49,564 bases of DNA from NCBI GenBank assembly GCA_030526155.1, contig JAUNDI010000017.1, positions 1 through 49,564 on the forward strand, in the 5' to 3' direction. The position numbers and the translations under genes were made by a program. Shown here piece after piece: positions 8,479 through 19,500 of the stretch. The number at the start of each line of letters is the position of its first letter. Positions within the stretch are counted from its first letter, which is position 1. The DNA is from Bacteroidia bacterium (GTDB lineage: Bacteria; Bacteroidota; Bacteroidia; Bacteroidales; Marinilabiliaceae). The notes beneath the pieces are model-generated. The model was not told the DNA's origin and ran no database searches. It worked only from the letters and a program-made list of their open reading frames with translations.

Positions 8479-10686
8479 ATGACAATTTATATGCAAAGGT
8501 TAACATTCCTTATTTTACAACTCTTTTGTACAGTTACACTTCTAGCGCAAAAGTCTATATCTCTTGATAATCTATATAAAGATAGATTGATGTGGTTGGG
8601 ATATGCCTATATAGATGCGTCGGTAGATATGCCATCAGATCCAGAGGCGTATATGGCCTTTGATGGTGAGAAGGTGGTAGCTATGAGTTATGCTACAGGT
8701 AAAGAGAAGTATACAGTATTCTCAATAAAAGATATTCCTGACTCTGAGACCCTATTAGGTAATATTACATCTATTCAGCCTACGTCTAATGCTGAGCAGT
8801 ATTTGATAGAGTGTAATACAGCTTCGATATATAGACACTCTACGGTAGCTGACCATTATATATACAATACACACTATAAGACATTGACCCCATTGTCAAA
8901 AGAGGGTAGGGAGAGATGTGTAGAGGTATCTGACAATGGTATATTTGCTGCTTTTGTAAGGGATGGTAATATATTCCTTAAGAAGTTGCGCTATAATAGT
9001 ACCTCAGCCATTACGGAAGATGGTGAGTTTAATAAGATAATCAACGGAGCGCCAGATTGGGTTTATGAGGAGGAGTTTTCTACGGAGAGGTCGTTGGCCT
9101 TTTCGCCAGATAATTCGGAGTTGGCCTATATAAGATATGATGAGTCGGCTGTTAAAGAGTTTGCTATGCCGATGTACGATTATGAGCCATCGAACACTAA
9201 ATCGCCAGAGTATCCAGGAGAGTATAGGTATAAATATCCTAAAGCAGGAGAGGCGAACTCTAAGGTGTCGGTACATGTTTATGATATATTGACACGCCAG
9301 ACAAAAGAGATGCAGGTAGCACTTGAGTCGGGTGATTACTATATACCAAGAATATATTGGACATCGATACCACATAAGTTGGCCGTTGTGCGTCTTAATA
9401 GACGACAGAATGTGATGGATATATTGCTAGTAGACACACAGTCGACCGTTGCTGAAGTAATATATACGGATAAAGACAAATGTTATATTGATGAGTCTGT
9501 ATATCAGAATTTGATGTTCTTGCCAAATGGGAAAGGCTTCTTAGTACTATCAGAGCAGAGTGGTTATATGCAGCTATACCATTATAATATGCAAGGCGTA
9601 TTGGTAAAGCAGGTGACCTCTGGTAACTATGATGTGATGGAGGTGAATGGTTATGATGAGCAGAGCAACTCTGTGATATATACTGTAGCTAAGCCATTAC
9701 CTACACAGCGTAGAATTTGCGTAACCTCGCTTGACGGTAAGCGCAATGTGAATATTGGGGATAAGGATGGCTATTATGATGTTAAGGTGGTAGCCGATTC
9801 CAAGATGCTTATGGTACGCTACTCGACAGCCAATACCCCAAATGTGATAAATCTTTATTCGCTTGATGGTAAGCTATTGCGAAATATAGAAGATGAGACA
9901 AAGTTGGTGGCATCGGTATCATCACGCTTTAATATATTGAAGAAAGAGTTTGTGACCTTCAAGGCAGATGATGGCAAGACCGACTTGAATGCTTGGGTAG
10001 TGAAGCCAAGAAATTTCTCGGCAGAGAAGAGATACCCAGTATTTATCACCCAATATTCTGGACCAAATTCGCAGCAGGTGAAAGATAAGTGGTCGATGGA
10101 TTGGGAGCAGGCGTTGGCATCAGAGGGGTATATTGTGGTATGTGTTGACCCACGAGGTACTGGTGCTAGAGGTGCTGACTTCAAGAAGTGTACATATTTG
10201 AAGTTAGGCAAATATGAGACAGAAGATATGGCGGCAGTGGCTAGACAGCTTGGACAGTTGCCATATGTAGATGCTAAGAGAATAGGTATTTGGGGTTGGA
10301 GCTTTGGTGGCTTTATGTCGTGCCTCTCATTGTGTAGATATGATCTCTTCAAGACAGGTATAGCTGTTGCGCCTGTGACATCGTGGAGGTTCTATGACAC
10401 TATATATACAGAGAGATTCATGCGTACACCTGAGGAGAACCCATCGGGCTATGATGATTATTCGCCTATTACTGTTGCGGGAAATTTGAAGGGAAAATTA
10501 TTTATCATTCATGGTACGGCCGATGATAATGTACATTATCAGAACCAGATGGAGTTTATTGAGGAGTTGATATCAGCTGAAAAAGAGTTTGATATGTTTA
10601 CATTCCCTAATCAGAACCATGGTTTGCCTAGGTCGAGATATTACGTATATAGCAAGATGTTGAAGTGGATTAAGGCAAATCTATAG
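8479..10686 (+). CDS. Dipeptidyl peptidase IV (S9B prolyl peptidase)
   Basis: Releases X-Pro and X-Ala dipeptides from peptide N-termini. The 735 residues comprise a signal peptide (cut near LLAQ, residues 1-24), an eight-bladed beta-propeller domain (about 40-490) and a C-terminal alpha/beta hydrolase. The catalytic triad is visible as S608 in GWSFGG, D682 in HGTADDN and H714 in NQNHG. The glutamates that bind the substrate amino group sit at 197-199 in the DWVYEEEF motif. The protein is expected in the periplasm or at the outer membrane, typical of peptide-using Bacteroidales. It has its own promoter and reads away from cysK. Confidence 0.94.
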   Translation: MTIYMQRLTFLILQLFCTVTLLAQKSISLDNLYKDRLMWLGYAYIDASVDMPSDPEAYMAFDGEKVVAMSYATGKEKYTVFSIKDIPDSETLLGNITSIQPTSNAEQYLIECNTASIYRHSTVADHYIYNTHYKTLTPLSKEGRERCVEVSDNGIFAAFVRDGNIFLKKLRYNSTSAITEDGEFNKIINGAPDWVYEEEFSTERSLAFSPDNSELAYIRYDESAVKEFAMPMYDYEPSNTKSPEYPGEYRYKYPKAGEANSKVSVHVYDILTRQTKEMQVALESGDYYIPRIYWTSIPHKLAVVRLNRRQNVMDILLVDTQSTVAEVIYTDKDKCYIDESVYQNLMFLPNGKGFLVLSEQSGYMQLYHYNMQGVLVKQVTSGNYDVMEVNGYDEQSNSVIYTVAKPLPTQRRICVTSLDGKRNVNIGDKDGYYDVKVVADSKMLMVRYSTANTPNVINLYSLDGKLLRNIEDETKLVASVSSRFNILKKEFVTFKADDGKTDLNAWVVKPRNFSAEKRYPVFITQYSGPNSQQVKDKWSMDWEQALASEGYIVVCVDPRGTGARGADFKKCTYLKLGKYETEDMAAVARQLGQLPYVDAKRIGIWGWSFGGFMSCLSLCRYDLFKTGIAVAPVTSWRFYDTIYTERFMRTPEENPSGYDDYSPITVAGNLKGKLFIIHGTADDNVHYQNQMEFIEELISAEKEFDMFTFPNQNHGLPRSRYYVYSKMLKWIKANL

Positions 10687-10706
10687 CCTGTCTCTTTTTA
10701 CATATT

Positions 10707-10737
10707 TTTGCAATTAAGGATTATTCATATATCTTTG
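10707..10737 (+). promoter_or_regulatory. Full promoter for the SPOR lipoprotein gene
   Basis: TTTG at 10707-10710, a 19-bp spacer and TATCTTTG at 10730-10737 match both Bacteroidota promoter boxes. Transcription should start near 10744, downstream of the in-frame ATG at 10708, so the true start is the ATG at 10759. Confidence 0.8.
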
Positions 10738-10758
10738 CAGACCAAAATACGGAAGTCA

Positions 10759-11538
10759 ATGTTTTGTAAGACTAAATATACAGCGTTGTTAGCCCTTGTG
10801 GCGATGATGATGACAACAGGATGTATTGCGCATAGAGGTTCGTCCAGTTTGGAGAATGTGACGAAGAGTGCCACTACGACACCCAAGAAGGGTAGCGGTC
10901 CGACTGTTAGGGCAGACCAAAGTGTGAGTGCTACGGCATTGGCCAAGAAGAACGAGGCTCGCAAGGCGCAGCAAGAGGCAGTAGAGGAGTTGGAGGCGAA
11001 AGCCAAGGCTACAGATGCTGAGGTACAGCAGAAGATGGCTGAGGCTAAGAAGAGAGCCGAAGAGAATGCTGCCAAGGCTAGAGAGGCTGAAGAGCAAGCA
11101 AGACTACAGGCACAAGCTGAGGCTGAGAGACGTGCGGCAGAAGAGGCAGCAAAAGCCAAAGCAGAAGCAGAGGCAGCTGCTAAGAAGGCCCAAGAAGAGC
11201 TAGATAGACAGAAAGTTGAGGCAGAGCAGAAGGCTAAAGCAGCTGTGGCGAAAGTAACTATTAGAGAAGAGAAAGCCACATTGGTAGAGTCGAAAGCAGC
11301 TAATGCTGGTCAGTATCACGTTATAGTAGGCTCGTTCAAGTCGTTAGACAATGCAAGAAAAGCGTCAGATTCGGCTATTGCTCAGGGTTATTTACCAAGT
11401 GTGATGGAGAATGCTGATGGTATGTATAGAGTATCGCTCTTCACGGCAGACGATGAAGATGTGGCACGTACGAAACTTGTAGAGATATTGGAGAAACATC
11501 CAGAATATGTAGGTATTTGGTTATTGAAGATAAAGTAG
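10759..11538 (+). CDS. SPOR-domain lipoprotein with long coiled coil
   Basis: 259 residues from the ATG at 10759. An upstream in-frame ATG at 10708 lies inside the promoter and is excluded. The N-terminus is a lipoprotein signal ending MMMTTGC, so the mature protein is lipid-anchored. About residues 50-180 are Ala/Glu/Lys/Arg-rich and form a long coiled coil of the TolA kind. About 185-259 form a SPOR domain (QYHVIVGSFKSLDNARK ... YRVSLFT), a fold that binds denuded peptidoglycan glycans at septa. A role in cell-wall or division-site tethering is inferred. A TPR protein follows 76 bases later. Confidence 0.85.
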   Translation: MFCKTKYTALLALVAMMMTTGCIAHRGSSSLENVTKSATTTPKKGSGPTVRADQSVSATALAKKNEARKAQQEAVEELEAKAKATDAEVQQKMAEAKKRAEENAAKAREAEEQARLQAQAEAERRAAEEAAKAKAEAEAAAKKAQEELDRQKVEAEQKAKAAVAKVTIREEKATLVESKAANAGQYHVIVGSFKSLDNARKASDSAIAQGYLPSVMENADGMYRVSLFTADDEDVARTKLVEILEKHPEYVGIWLLKIK

Positions 11539-11614
11539 CTAGATATTTTGGCATGATATTTGAGTAGAAATTGGAAAACGTTATTACATAAAAATCAAAA
11601 ATCAGAAGACAGAT

Positions 11615-12265
11615 ATGAAAAAGTTATTTCTAACACTCGCGGTAGCTGCTGTATCAATGTTCTCTTTTGCACAGGAGTCTGCTGCAGATTTCAAGAACGC
11701 AGGTAATACAGAGCTCAAGGCAAAGAACCTAAAAGGTGCGTTAGAGAATTATGAGAAGGCTATTGCAGCATTCCAGGCAGAGGGTGACGAGGCGCTAGCT
11801 GCAGAGATGGCTACAGTATATAATGCAGCAGACTGTGCTCGTAAGCTCAACAAAGGCGAGCGTGCTATAGAGCTCTATACAATGTGTGAGAATGCTGGTT
11901 ACAAGGCAGACTTCAGCTCATACTACATTGCAAAGTCAATGGAGAAGATGGAGGGCAAGGCGGAGGCACGTAAGGCACAGCTTGAGGCAGCAATGGCTAA
12001 GTATACAGAGGGTAAGGTTGCTACATTTATCCGTAAGGACCTTGGTAAGATAGTATTTGACGAGGGTAAGTCGCATTACGACAAGGCATCTGAGATTCTC
12101 AAGGAGGTTGCTTCTGCAAAGCCAGAGCAGTATGCTGAGATTCAGAACAGAGCAAAAGAGGAGTTCAAGCTTGCATTGCCACTCATTGAGAAGGCTGGTG
12201 AGATTGACACTACAAACAAGAATGTTCCAGTATTCGTGAATGCTATCAAGGAGCAATTGAAGTAA
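11615..12265 (+). CDS. Exported TPR-type protein
   Basis: 216 residues. A signal peptide (MKKLFLTLAV, cut after SFAQ near residue 20) sends it to the periplasm. The mature part is all-helical and Ala/Lys/Glu-rich, with TPR-like repeats (DFKNAGNTELKAKNLKGALE, then the AIELYTMCENAGY and AEIQNRAKEEFKLALPLIEKA segments). Such proteins are scaffolds; no partner can be named. It follows the SPOR lipoprotein by 76 bases without a clear promoter of its own and is closed by a strong terminator, so the two may share a transcript. Confidence 0.8.
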   Translation: MKKLFLTLAVAAVSMFSFAQESAADFKNAGNTELKAKNLKGALENYEKAIAAFQAEGDEALAAEMATVYNAADCARKLNKGERAIELYTMCENAGYKADFSSYYIAKSMEKMEGKAEARKAQLEAAMAKYTEGKVATFIRKDLGKIVFDEGKSHYDKASEILKEVASAKPEQYAEIQNRAKEEFKLALPLIEKAGEIDTTNKNVPVFVNAIKEQLK

Positions 12266-12291
12266 TTTTAGCTATTAGCTTAAATAATCAT

Positions 12292-12326
12292 AAAAAGGGA
12301 TGTACCATAAGGTGTGTCCCTTTTTT
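12292..12326 (+). terminator. Terminator after the TPR gene
   Basis: The stem AAAAAGGGATGTACC pairs with GGTGTGTCCCTTTTT across an ATAA loop and continues into a T-run. Its core resembles the gltX terminator at 25566-25595 (GGGATGT ... GTGTCCC). Confidence 0.85.
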
Positions 12327-12389
12327 GTTGGCTGTGGGGAGATTTGGAGGTTATGAAAATGATAATGCCCCTGGGTATTGTCTGCATAG

Positions 12390-12422
12390 AGCCTGTATAG
12401 AGCGAGGTTAGAGCGAGGTATA
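12390..12422 (+). repeat. Dispersed AGCGAGGTAT-type intergenic repeat, copy 2
   Basis: Begins AGCCTGTATAG and contains two AGCGAGGTTA/AGCGAGGTAT units. It shares order and orientation with 21231-21260, which begins AGCCTGGGTATAG. It sits in the 281-base gap between the TPR gene and the chromate transporter pair; the rest of that gap holds the terminator and a promoter. Confidence 0.6.
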
Positions 12423-12517
12423 GGAGAAGTGAGAGGAAAGTTTTGATAGGATATTGATATTAATAGATATTAAGAGAACGACACGAGGCTAGAGGTAGCG
12501 AGTTGGTTCTTTTTTTG

Positions 12518-12525
12518 TATTTTTG
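12518..12525 (+). promoter_or_regulatory. Promoter -7 element for the chromate transporter pair
   Basis: TATTTTTG matches TAnnTTTG and ends 22 bases before the ATG at 12547. No clear -33 box. Confidence 0.5.
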
Positions 12526-12546
12526 CACCGCGAATAGACAAACGAT

Positions 12547-13083
12547 ATGATGTTACTTAATTTATTTTGGTCGTTCTTCAAGATAGGCTTTTTTACCTTT
12601 GGAGGAGGCCTTGCGATGATACCATTTATACAAGACGAGTTTATCAATAAGAAAAAGTGGCTTACGACCGACGAGATGAATGAGATGATAGCCCTCTCGC
12701 AGTCGTTCCCTGGTGTAATAGCCGTGAATATCTCCATTATAGCAGGGCATAAGTTGGCCGGCATTAAAGGCGGTATAGCTGCAGCTATAGGAACTGTTTT
12801 GCCAGCGCTACTTTCGATAGTACTTATACTTACCTTTCTTGAGGGCTTTCAAGATAATAAGTATGTGCAGTATACCTTTTTAGGCATTAAGGCAGCCTCT
12901 GCGGCATTGATATTAGACACCGTTATACGATTGACGAAGAAGAATATCAAGACCACCTTTGCGTGGGTAATAGCTACGATATCATTATTAGTGGTATTGT
13001 TTGACTTCTCGGCGGCGTGGTCGATTCTTATAGGAGCCATAGCAGGTGTGGTATCACAATGTTTAATCAGTACAAAAAAGTAG
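12547..13083 (+). CDS. Chromate transporter family protein, first half-size subunit
   Basis: 178 residues; a single CHR domain with five or six membrane helices. The diagnostic FKIGFFTFGGGLAMIP segment is at the N-terminus, followed by LSQSFPGVIAVN. Full-length ChrA proteins carry two CHR domains in one chain. Here the two halves are separate genes 8 bases apart, the short-chain CHR pair known in several bacteria. The pair is expected to work together in the inner membrane. Chromate efflux is the family's named activity, but the physiological substrate in gut-type anaerobes is uncertain. Confidence 0.9.
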   Translation: MMLLNLFWSFFKIGFFTFGGGLAMIPFIQDEFINKKKWLTTDEMNEMIALSQSFPGVIAVNISIIAGHKLAGIKGGIAAAIGTVLPALLSIVLILTFLEGFQDNKYVQYTFLGIKAASAALILDTVIRLTKKNIKTTFAWVIATISLLVVLFDFSAAWSILIGAIAGVVSQCLISTKK

Positions 13084-13091
13084 ACGTATAG

Positions 13092-13655
13092 ATGTTAGCA
13101 CTATTCATCATATTTTTCAAGGTAGGATTATTAGGCTTTGGTGGAGGTTATGCCATATTGCCTATGATATATCAAGATGTTCAGACCTTTGGCTTGATGA
13201 CAGCCGATGACTTCTCGAACTTGGTAGCGCTATCACAAGTGACCCCTGGTCCGATAGCCATCAACGCAGCCACCTATGTAGGATTTAGGACATACGGACT
13301 ATTAGGTGCTGTGGTAGCTACATTTGCTGTGTCACTGCCATCCTTCATGCTCATTATGATAGCCATGATGTTTTTGGAGAAGTTCAGAACAAACACGGTA
13401 GTACAAGCTATACTTTTTGGTGTGAAGCCAGCCACGGTGGGACTTATGGCCTCGGCATTTGCCTTTATGCTACAGACAGCCATAATGATAGACCCAGACC
13501 TCTCGTGGTTGTCATTGACAGACGGCAACTTAGATTTGTCGGCGCTATTTATAGCCATTGTAATATTTGCCCTTATAAGATTTACCAAGATAGGCGCTAT
13601 AAAACTTACGCTTCTTGGCGGAATACTAGGTGTAATATTGTCTTTAGTATTCTAG
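13092..13655 (+). CDS. Chromate transporter family protein, second half-size subunit
   Basis: 187 residues; second member of the short-chain CHR pair. The N-terminal FFKVGLLGFGGGYAILPM segment and LSQVTPGPIAINAATYVG repeat the family motifs of its partner, so the two are diverged halves of one transporter type. The ATG follows the TAG stop of the first gene by 8 bases, so they are co-transcribed and probably made in equal amounts. C-terminal half is hydrophobic throughout, giving about six membrane helices. Confidence 0.9.
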   Translation: MLALFIIFFKVGLLGFGGGYAILPMIYQDVQTFGLMTADDFSNLVALSQVTPGPIAINAATYVGFRTYGLLGAVVATFAVSLPSFMLIMIAMMFLEKFRTNTVVQAILFGVKPATVGLMASAFAFMLQTAIMIDPDLSWLSLTDGNLDLSALFIAIVIFALIRFTKIGAIKLTLLGGILGVILSLVF

Positions 13656-13671
13656 GTCATTAAAAAATCAT

Positions 13672-13679
13672 TACCTTTG
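13672..13679 (+). promoter_or_regulatory. Promoter -7 element for lptD
   Basis: TACCTTTG matches TAnnTTTG and ends 20 bases before the TTG at 13699, the usual distance in this window. No ATG lies between it and the TTG, which supports the TTG start. Confidence 0.65.
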
Positions 13680-13698
13680 CGTCACAAATAGGCAATTC

Positions 13699-16464
13699 TT
13701 GAATATTCTAAGATATATATATATAGCCACCGGCGTGCTAAGTTTGATGCTATTCTCCGTTATAGGGGTTAGTGCGCAGGTTAAGTTGCAAGAGAAATCA
13801 TCTGCTATAGCTGCTCAGGGTGAGGAGATAGCGGATGATATGCATGTTAGTACAGATAGTACATCGGCTGAGACATCGAGACATCAAGGAAGTACTCCAT
13901 TTTTGGATGCTGAGGTAAAGTATTCTTGTAAAGACTCCCTCTCATTTGACTTTGAGACAAAAAAGATGTACCTCTATGGAGAGGCACAGATAAACTATGG
14001 AGAGATATCCCTAACGGCACATGCCATAGAGCTTGATATGGACTCCACGATAGCCTATGCCTATGGCAAGCGCGACTCATTGGGCGTAGCTACAGGTGAA
14101 GGTAACCCAGTATTCAAAGATAAGAGTGGAGAGTATGAGATGCGCCAGATGAAGTATAACTTCGAGACTAAGAAGGCCATCATTACGCATATTGTAACTG
14201 AACAAGGCGAGGGTTTTGTGGTAGGACAGACCGCCAAGCGTGTAGATGAGAAGACCTATTTCATGCGCGATGCGAAGTATACCACTTGTGATAACCACTT
14301 CCACCCACACTTCTATTTGAACCTTACGAAGGCAAAAGTAACACCAGGAAAGCGAACCGTAACGGGTCCGGCTTACCTAGTATTGCTCGATGTTCCTACA
14401 CCTATAGCTATACCATTTGCTATTATACCTAATACCAAGTCGTACTCATCGGGTATTATTATTCCGACATATGGTGATGAGTCGAGCCGAGGCTTCTACC
14501 TACGTAATGGTGGTTACTATTTAGCAGCCAATGAGTTTTTTGATGTTAAGTTATTAGCAGATATATATACCAAAGGCTCTTGGGGTGCGCATATTGCGTC
14601 GACATATAAGAAGAGATATAAGTTTTCGGGTTCGCTATCGGCCGACTTTATTGTAAATGTCATGTCGGAGAAAGATATGCCTGACTATTCAGAGACGAAA
14701 GACTTCTCTATACGTTGGACCCACTCACAAGATTCGAAAGCTAATCCAGACCAGACATTCTCTGCTTCGGTTAACTTCTCGACATCATCTTATAACAAGA
14801 ATAATGTAAACAACCTAGTAGACCCAAAGGTATTGGCTACAAACCAGAAGTCTTCTAGTATATCATATTCGCGCAAGTGGCAGAATTTCCCATTTAGGTT
14901 ACAAGTAACGCTACGCCACTCGCAGAATAGTAGGGATACCACTATTGCCTTGACGATGCCAGATATTAACTTGGCAAGTACACGTCGTTTCTACCCATTT
15001 AAGCCAAAAGGCATGGTAGGTAAAGGTAATCCGCTTACCGACATCAATATTAACTATACCTTGTCGGCCAAGAACTCCATCTCTTGTAAAGAGAAAGATT
15101 TGAAATATTCATTTGAGAATTATGCGTCGACATGGAAGTCGGGAGCACAACATACAATACCAGTAACCACCAATATTAAGTTGGGTAGATATTTCTCGTT
15201 ATCGCCAAACTTCTCATATACGGAGCGCTGGTATACCTCGAAGACAAGACAATATTGGGATAGGGAGGCGCAGAAGATAGTTAAGAGAGAGCCAGAGCAA
15301 GGCTTCAATAGATCTTATAACTACTCCTTCTCAACAGGATTGTCTACCAAGATGTATGCTTTCTATCGTCCGATACGTGCACTATTTGGAGATAAGATAA
15401 ATGCGATACGTCAAGTAATTACACCTAGCGTGTCATTCTCTTATACGCCAGACTTCTCAGATCCTAAGTATGGCTCATACGACTATTTTGAGTATTACAA
15501 CCCAAAGAGCGATGAGGTGGTGAAGCATAAGTATTCCTATTTTGAGGGATATCAATTTGGTGCACCAGGCTCCTCTGAGTCGGCATCCTTAAGTTTCTCA
15601 TTGGCCAACCAGATAGAGATGAAGGTGAAGTCGGACTCTGATACCACAGGCTTCAAGAAGATACCATTGTTGGAGAATCTTTCGTTCTCGACGAGCTATA
15701 ATCTTTTGGCAGATAAATTCAAATGGTCGACCATCAGTGCCCAGGCCAGAACAAAAGTCTTTGGCACCTCGGTATCTATGTCGGCAACACTCGACCCATA
15801 CGGTGTAGATGTTGATGCCAATGGTAGACCAGTGAGGGTAGACAAAGGTGCTATACATGTAAATGACCGCTTGGTACTCTTGCAGTCGGCCTCATTGAGC
15901 TTCGGTTATCAGCTATCTCCTGAGACATTTAAGAAGAAAGACAAGAAAGACGATAGCGGTGTAGACGATGAGGAGGATGAAGATGAAGATTGGGCTATGC
16001 ATGCGGCTGAATCTGATGAGATGGAGCCAGGAGCGCAGATGAAGAAGAATAAGCAGGGCGACGATACTCGATTGTCTGAGGGTGATGATGGTTATGCTGC
16101 ATTTGATATGCCATGGTCGCTATCTATGAACTATTCATTGCGAGTTAGTCGTGGTAAGTTTAACCCACAGACCAAGCTATATGCCCATAAGATATCGCAG
16201 TCTGTCAACCTCTCAGGAAATCTATCGCTTACCCCTAATTGGCAGATAAGTATATCTTCTGGTTACTCGTTTGACGAGAAGAAACTATCGCAGACATCTA
16301 TAGGTATTACAAGAGATTTGCATTGCTGGTCGATGAATTTCAACCTTGTGCCTGTGGGTGCATATAAGTCGTATTCGTTTAATATTTCAGCAAGTTCATC
16401 TATCTTGCGAGACCTTAAATATAACCAATCAAGCAGTCCAAGAGACAACGGTAGACGAAAATAA
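13699..16464 (+). CDS. lptD: LPS-assembly outer-membrane protein LptD (Bacteroidota type)
   Basis: 921 residues. With LptE, LptD inserts lipopolysaccharide into the outer leaflet of the outer membrane. A signal peptide (cut after VSAQ, residue 27) precedes an OstA/LptA-like beta-taco (about 75-230; DSLSFDFETKKMYLYGEAQI), the conserved VPTPIAIPFAIIPN segment near 235, and a large beta-barrel with repeated aromatic strands to the C-terminus. The start codon is TTG: no ATG lies between the promoter and it, and the next in-frame ATG (13747) would lose the charged start of the signal peptide. An unusual, highly acidic stretch of about 40 residues near 755-800 probably forms an exposed loop. Two-cysteine pattern of proteobacterial LptD is not evident. 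Confidence 0.85.
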   Translation: MNILRYIYIATGVLSLMLFSVIGVSAQVKLQEKSSAIAAQGEEIADDMHVSTDSTSAETSRHQGSTPFLDAEVKYSCKDSLSFDFETKKMYLYGEAQINYGEISLTAHAIELDMDSTIAYAYGKRDSLGVATGEGNPVFKDKSGEYEMRQMKYNFETKKAIITHIVTEQGEGFVVGQTAKRVDEKTYFMRDAKYTTCDNHFHPHFYLNLTKAKVTPGKRTVTGPAYLVLLDVPTPIAIPFAIIPNTKSYSSGIIIPTYGDESSRGFYLRNGGYYLAANEFFDVKLLADIYTKGSWGAHIASTYKKRYKFSGSLSADFIVNVMSEKDMPDYSETKDFSIRWTHSQDSKANPDQTFSASVNFSTSSYNKNNVNNLVDPKVLATNQKSSSISYSRKWQNFPFRLQVTLRHSQNSRDTTIALTMPDINLASTRRFYPFKPKGMVGKGNPLTDININYTLSAKNSISCKEKDLKYSFENYASTWKSGAQHTIPVTTNIKLGRYFSLSPNFSYTERWYTSKTRQYWDREAQKIVKREPEQGFNRSYNYSFSTGLSTKMYAFYRPIRALFGDKINAIRQVITPSVSFSYTPDFSDPKYGSYDYFEYYNPKSDEVVKHKYSYFEGYQFGAPGSSESASLSFSLANQIEMKVKSDSDTTGFKKIPLLENLSFSTSYNLLADKFKWSTISAQARTKVFGTSVSMSATLDPYGVDVDANGRPVRVDKGAIHVNDRLVLLQSASLSFGYQLSPETFKKKDKKDDSGVDDEEDEDEDWAMHAAESDEMEPGAQMKKNKQGDDTRLSEGDDGYAAFDMPWSLSMNYSLRVSRGKFNPQTKLYAHKISQSVNLSGNLSLTPNWQISISSGYSFDEKKLSQTSIGITRDLHCWSMNFNLVPVGAYKSYSFNISASSSILRDLKYNQSSSPRDNGRRK

Positions 16465-16512
16465 TAGGCGATACCCACATGATGGGTTAGTCAAACTTAT
16501 TGATTCAAAGAG

Positions 16513-19500
16513 ATGTCAAAACTATTCAAAATTGGTATTGATGCAGGTAGTACTACCTGTAAGTTTGTTGCTATTGATACTACAACACACGATGTTGTTT
16601 TTTCTAGCTATCGTCGACATTATGCCGATATACGCTCTTGCTTAGAGGTGCAACTAAATGAGATGGAGCAAGCCCTAGGTAAAGATGCACGCTATAGTAT
16701 ATGCCTCACCGGTTCGGCGGGAATAGGATTGAGTGAGCGTAGTGGACTCTCATTTGTACAAGAGGTATTAGCCGTATCGGAGGCTATGAAGGAGACAGGG
16801 CGTACCGACTTCACCCTTATTGACCTAGGAGGCGAGGATGCTAAGATGGTATTCTTCCGTAAGGGGGTGAGCCCTGATATTCGTATGAACGGCTCGTGCG
16901 CAGGTGGTACGGGAGCCTTCATAGACCAGATGGCTACATTATTGTCTATCGAACCCAAAGAGATGTCAGATGCCGCTTTGCAGTATAAGACACTTTACCC
17001 AATAGCTTCGCGTTGTGGAGTATTTGCCAAGACAGATGTTCAGAATCTCATCTCACGTCGTCTGCCATTGTCAGATATATCAGCAAGTATCTTTAATGCT
17101 GTGGCTATGCAGACCATGACTACCCTTGCTAGAGGTGCTAGTCTGATAAAGCCGGTACTATGTACGGGCGGACCGCTTACCTTCCTTACTGCCCTCAGGC
17201 AAGCTTTTGTGCGAGTGCTTAAGATAAAGGAGGAGGACCTTATACTATTCCCTAATGCAGAGATTACTACGGCAAGAGGTGCGGCGCTATATGCCGATGA
17301 GTCGGTAGTAATGACATTAGATGAGATACGCACTGCGTTACAAAAAGAGACTACGGCAGGGTCGGAGCAATTCTTATCTCCTCTATTCACTGGTGAGCAG
17401 GAGTATGACACTTGGAAGCAAAACCTCAAGGTAAAGCACTTAGATATTAAGACTATTGCCGATGGGGTTCATTATGATGCTTTTCTAGGTATAGATTCAG
17501 GTTCTACTACCACTAAATTTATAGTTACTGATATTAATGGTAGTATCATATTCCATAGTTATGCCAATAATGATGGTAACCCACTGCGCAAGGTACAGGA
17601 GGCGCTCACAGTATTCTTCTCAGAGATAGATAGGCATAATGCTACCGTAATATTCCGTGGAGCAAGTGTAACTGGCTATGGAGAGGACCTTATAAAGGCG
17701 GCCCTAAATACCGATTATGGTATAGTGGAGACTATGGCCCACTTTAAGGCTGCTCAATTTGTAGCTAAGGATGTCTCTTTCATACTTGATATTGGTGGAC
17801 AAGATATAAAGTCGATATTCATCAGAAATGGTGCGGTATCTAATATAGAACTTAATGAATCGTGTTCGGCAGGCTGTGGCTCATTCCTACAGTCGTTCGC
17901 TGGTATGATGAATATTCCGCTATCGGAATTTGCCGAGAAGGCCTGTGTGGCTAGTCGTCCGTGCGACCTAGGTACCCGTTGTACAGTATTTATGAACTCC
18001 AAGGTGAAGGAGGCGTTACGTCAGAATACTGACCCTGGGGATATTGCGGCCGGACTAGCTATATCTGTGGTGAAGAACTGCCTATATAAGGTATTGAAGC
18101 TACAGAACCTAAATAAGCTAGGTGATACTATAGTGGTACAAGGTGGTACCTTCAAGAATAAGGCAGTACTACGTGCACTAGAGATACTTAGTGGAAAACA
18201 GGTACACACTACTGATGCGCCAGAACTTATGGGTGCATATGGTGCAGCTCTCTATGCTATAGATCAATACCATATAGAGTGCGAGAAGAACAATGGAGTC
18301 TATAGGTCTACATTCCTTGGTAGGGAGACATTAGAGACGTTAGGGCAGATAGTGACAGATAATGTGCAGTGTAAAGGTTGTACAAATAATTGCCAAGTAA
18401 TACGCTTTAAGTTCCCTAATGGCAACTTGTCGTTCGCAGGTAATAAGTGTGAACGTATATTCCACTCTAAGTCTAAGGCAGAGAAGCCAGGGTTGAATCA
18501 GATAGAGGAGAAGTATAAGTATGTATTCTCGCAAGCTAAGACAGATGCTGATTCTAGAGGGAAGATACGCATTGGTATTCCTCGAGTACTTAATATGTTT
18601 GAGAACTACCCATTTTGGGAGGAGTTGTTCCGTTCGGCAGGGTTGGAGCCAGTATTGTCTGACGAGTCGAATAACAACCTTTACAAAGGCGGTATCTTCT
18701 CTATAATGAGTGATAATATATGCTTCCCAGCGAAGCTGACCAATGGTCATATTATGAATCTAGTCTCGAAGAGCATAGATCGTATATTCTACCCATTGGT
18801 ATTTAAGGAGAGCAAGGAGCATGAGCATGACTCCAATTGCTTTAACTGCCCGGTAGTCTCGGGTTATCCTGATGTTATTCGTTCGGCGGTCGACCCAGAG
18901 GGACGCTATAAGGTGAAGTTTGATACTCCTGTAGTCTCATTTGTCGATGAGAAGGCGCTATATGCATCTTGTACCAACTACTTGGCATCATTGGGTGTTA
19001 AGCCTCGTACTATTAAGCAAGCTATTCGCAAGGCTATAGAGCGTAAGCTAGAGGTGAAGAGGCATCTTATTGAGAGTGAGCGTGCGATATTAGATAAGGC
19101 GCTAGCTGAAGGAAGGATGATATTTGTGATGACTGGTCGCCCTTATCATATCGACCCCCTTATCAATCAGCGTGTGGCGCAGATTGTTACCGATTTGGGT
19201 GCTGATATTATCTCAGACGATGTCTTTAGGGAGGATGCCGAGGCTTGTCTAGAGATGAACTATATATCGCAGTGGACATATCCAAATCGTGTGGCCCATG
19301 CGGCACATGGTGTTGCTAGATTACCACAGAATGTGCAGTTGATACAGATTAACTCATTTGGCTGTGGTCCTGACTCCTTCTTAATGGATGAGTGTGCTAA
19401 TGTGCTAAATGCTGCAGGTAAGAATCATACAGTAATACGTGTTGATGAGATTAGCTCTCCGGGGTCTGTCAGACTTCGTCTGCGTTCGCTCATTGAGAGC

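Noticed and set aside
10725-11279. A 184-codon minus-strand frame rich in Ala and Ser
   Set aside because: It mirrors the Ala/Glu/Lys coiled coil of the SPOR lipoprotein on the other strand.
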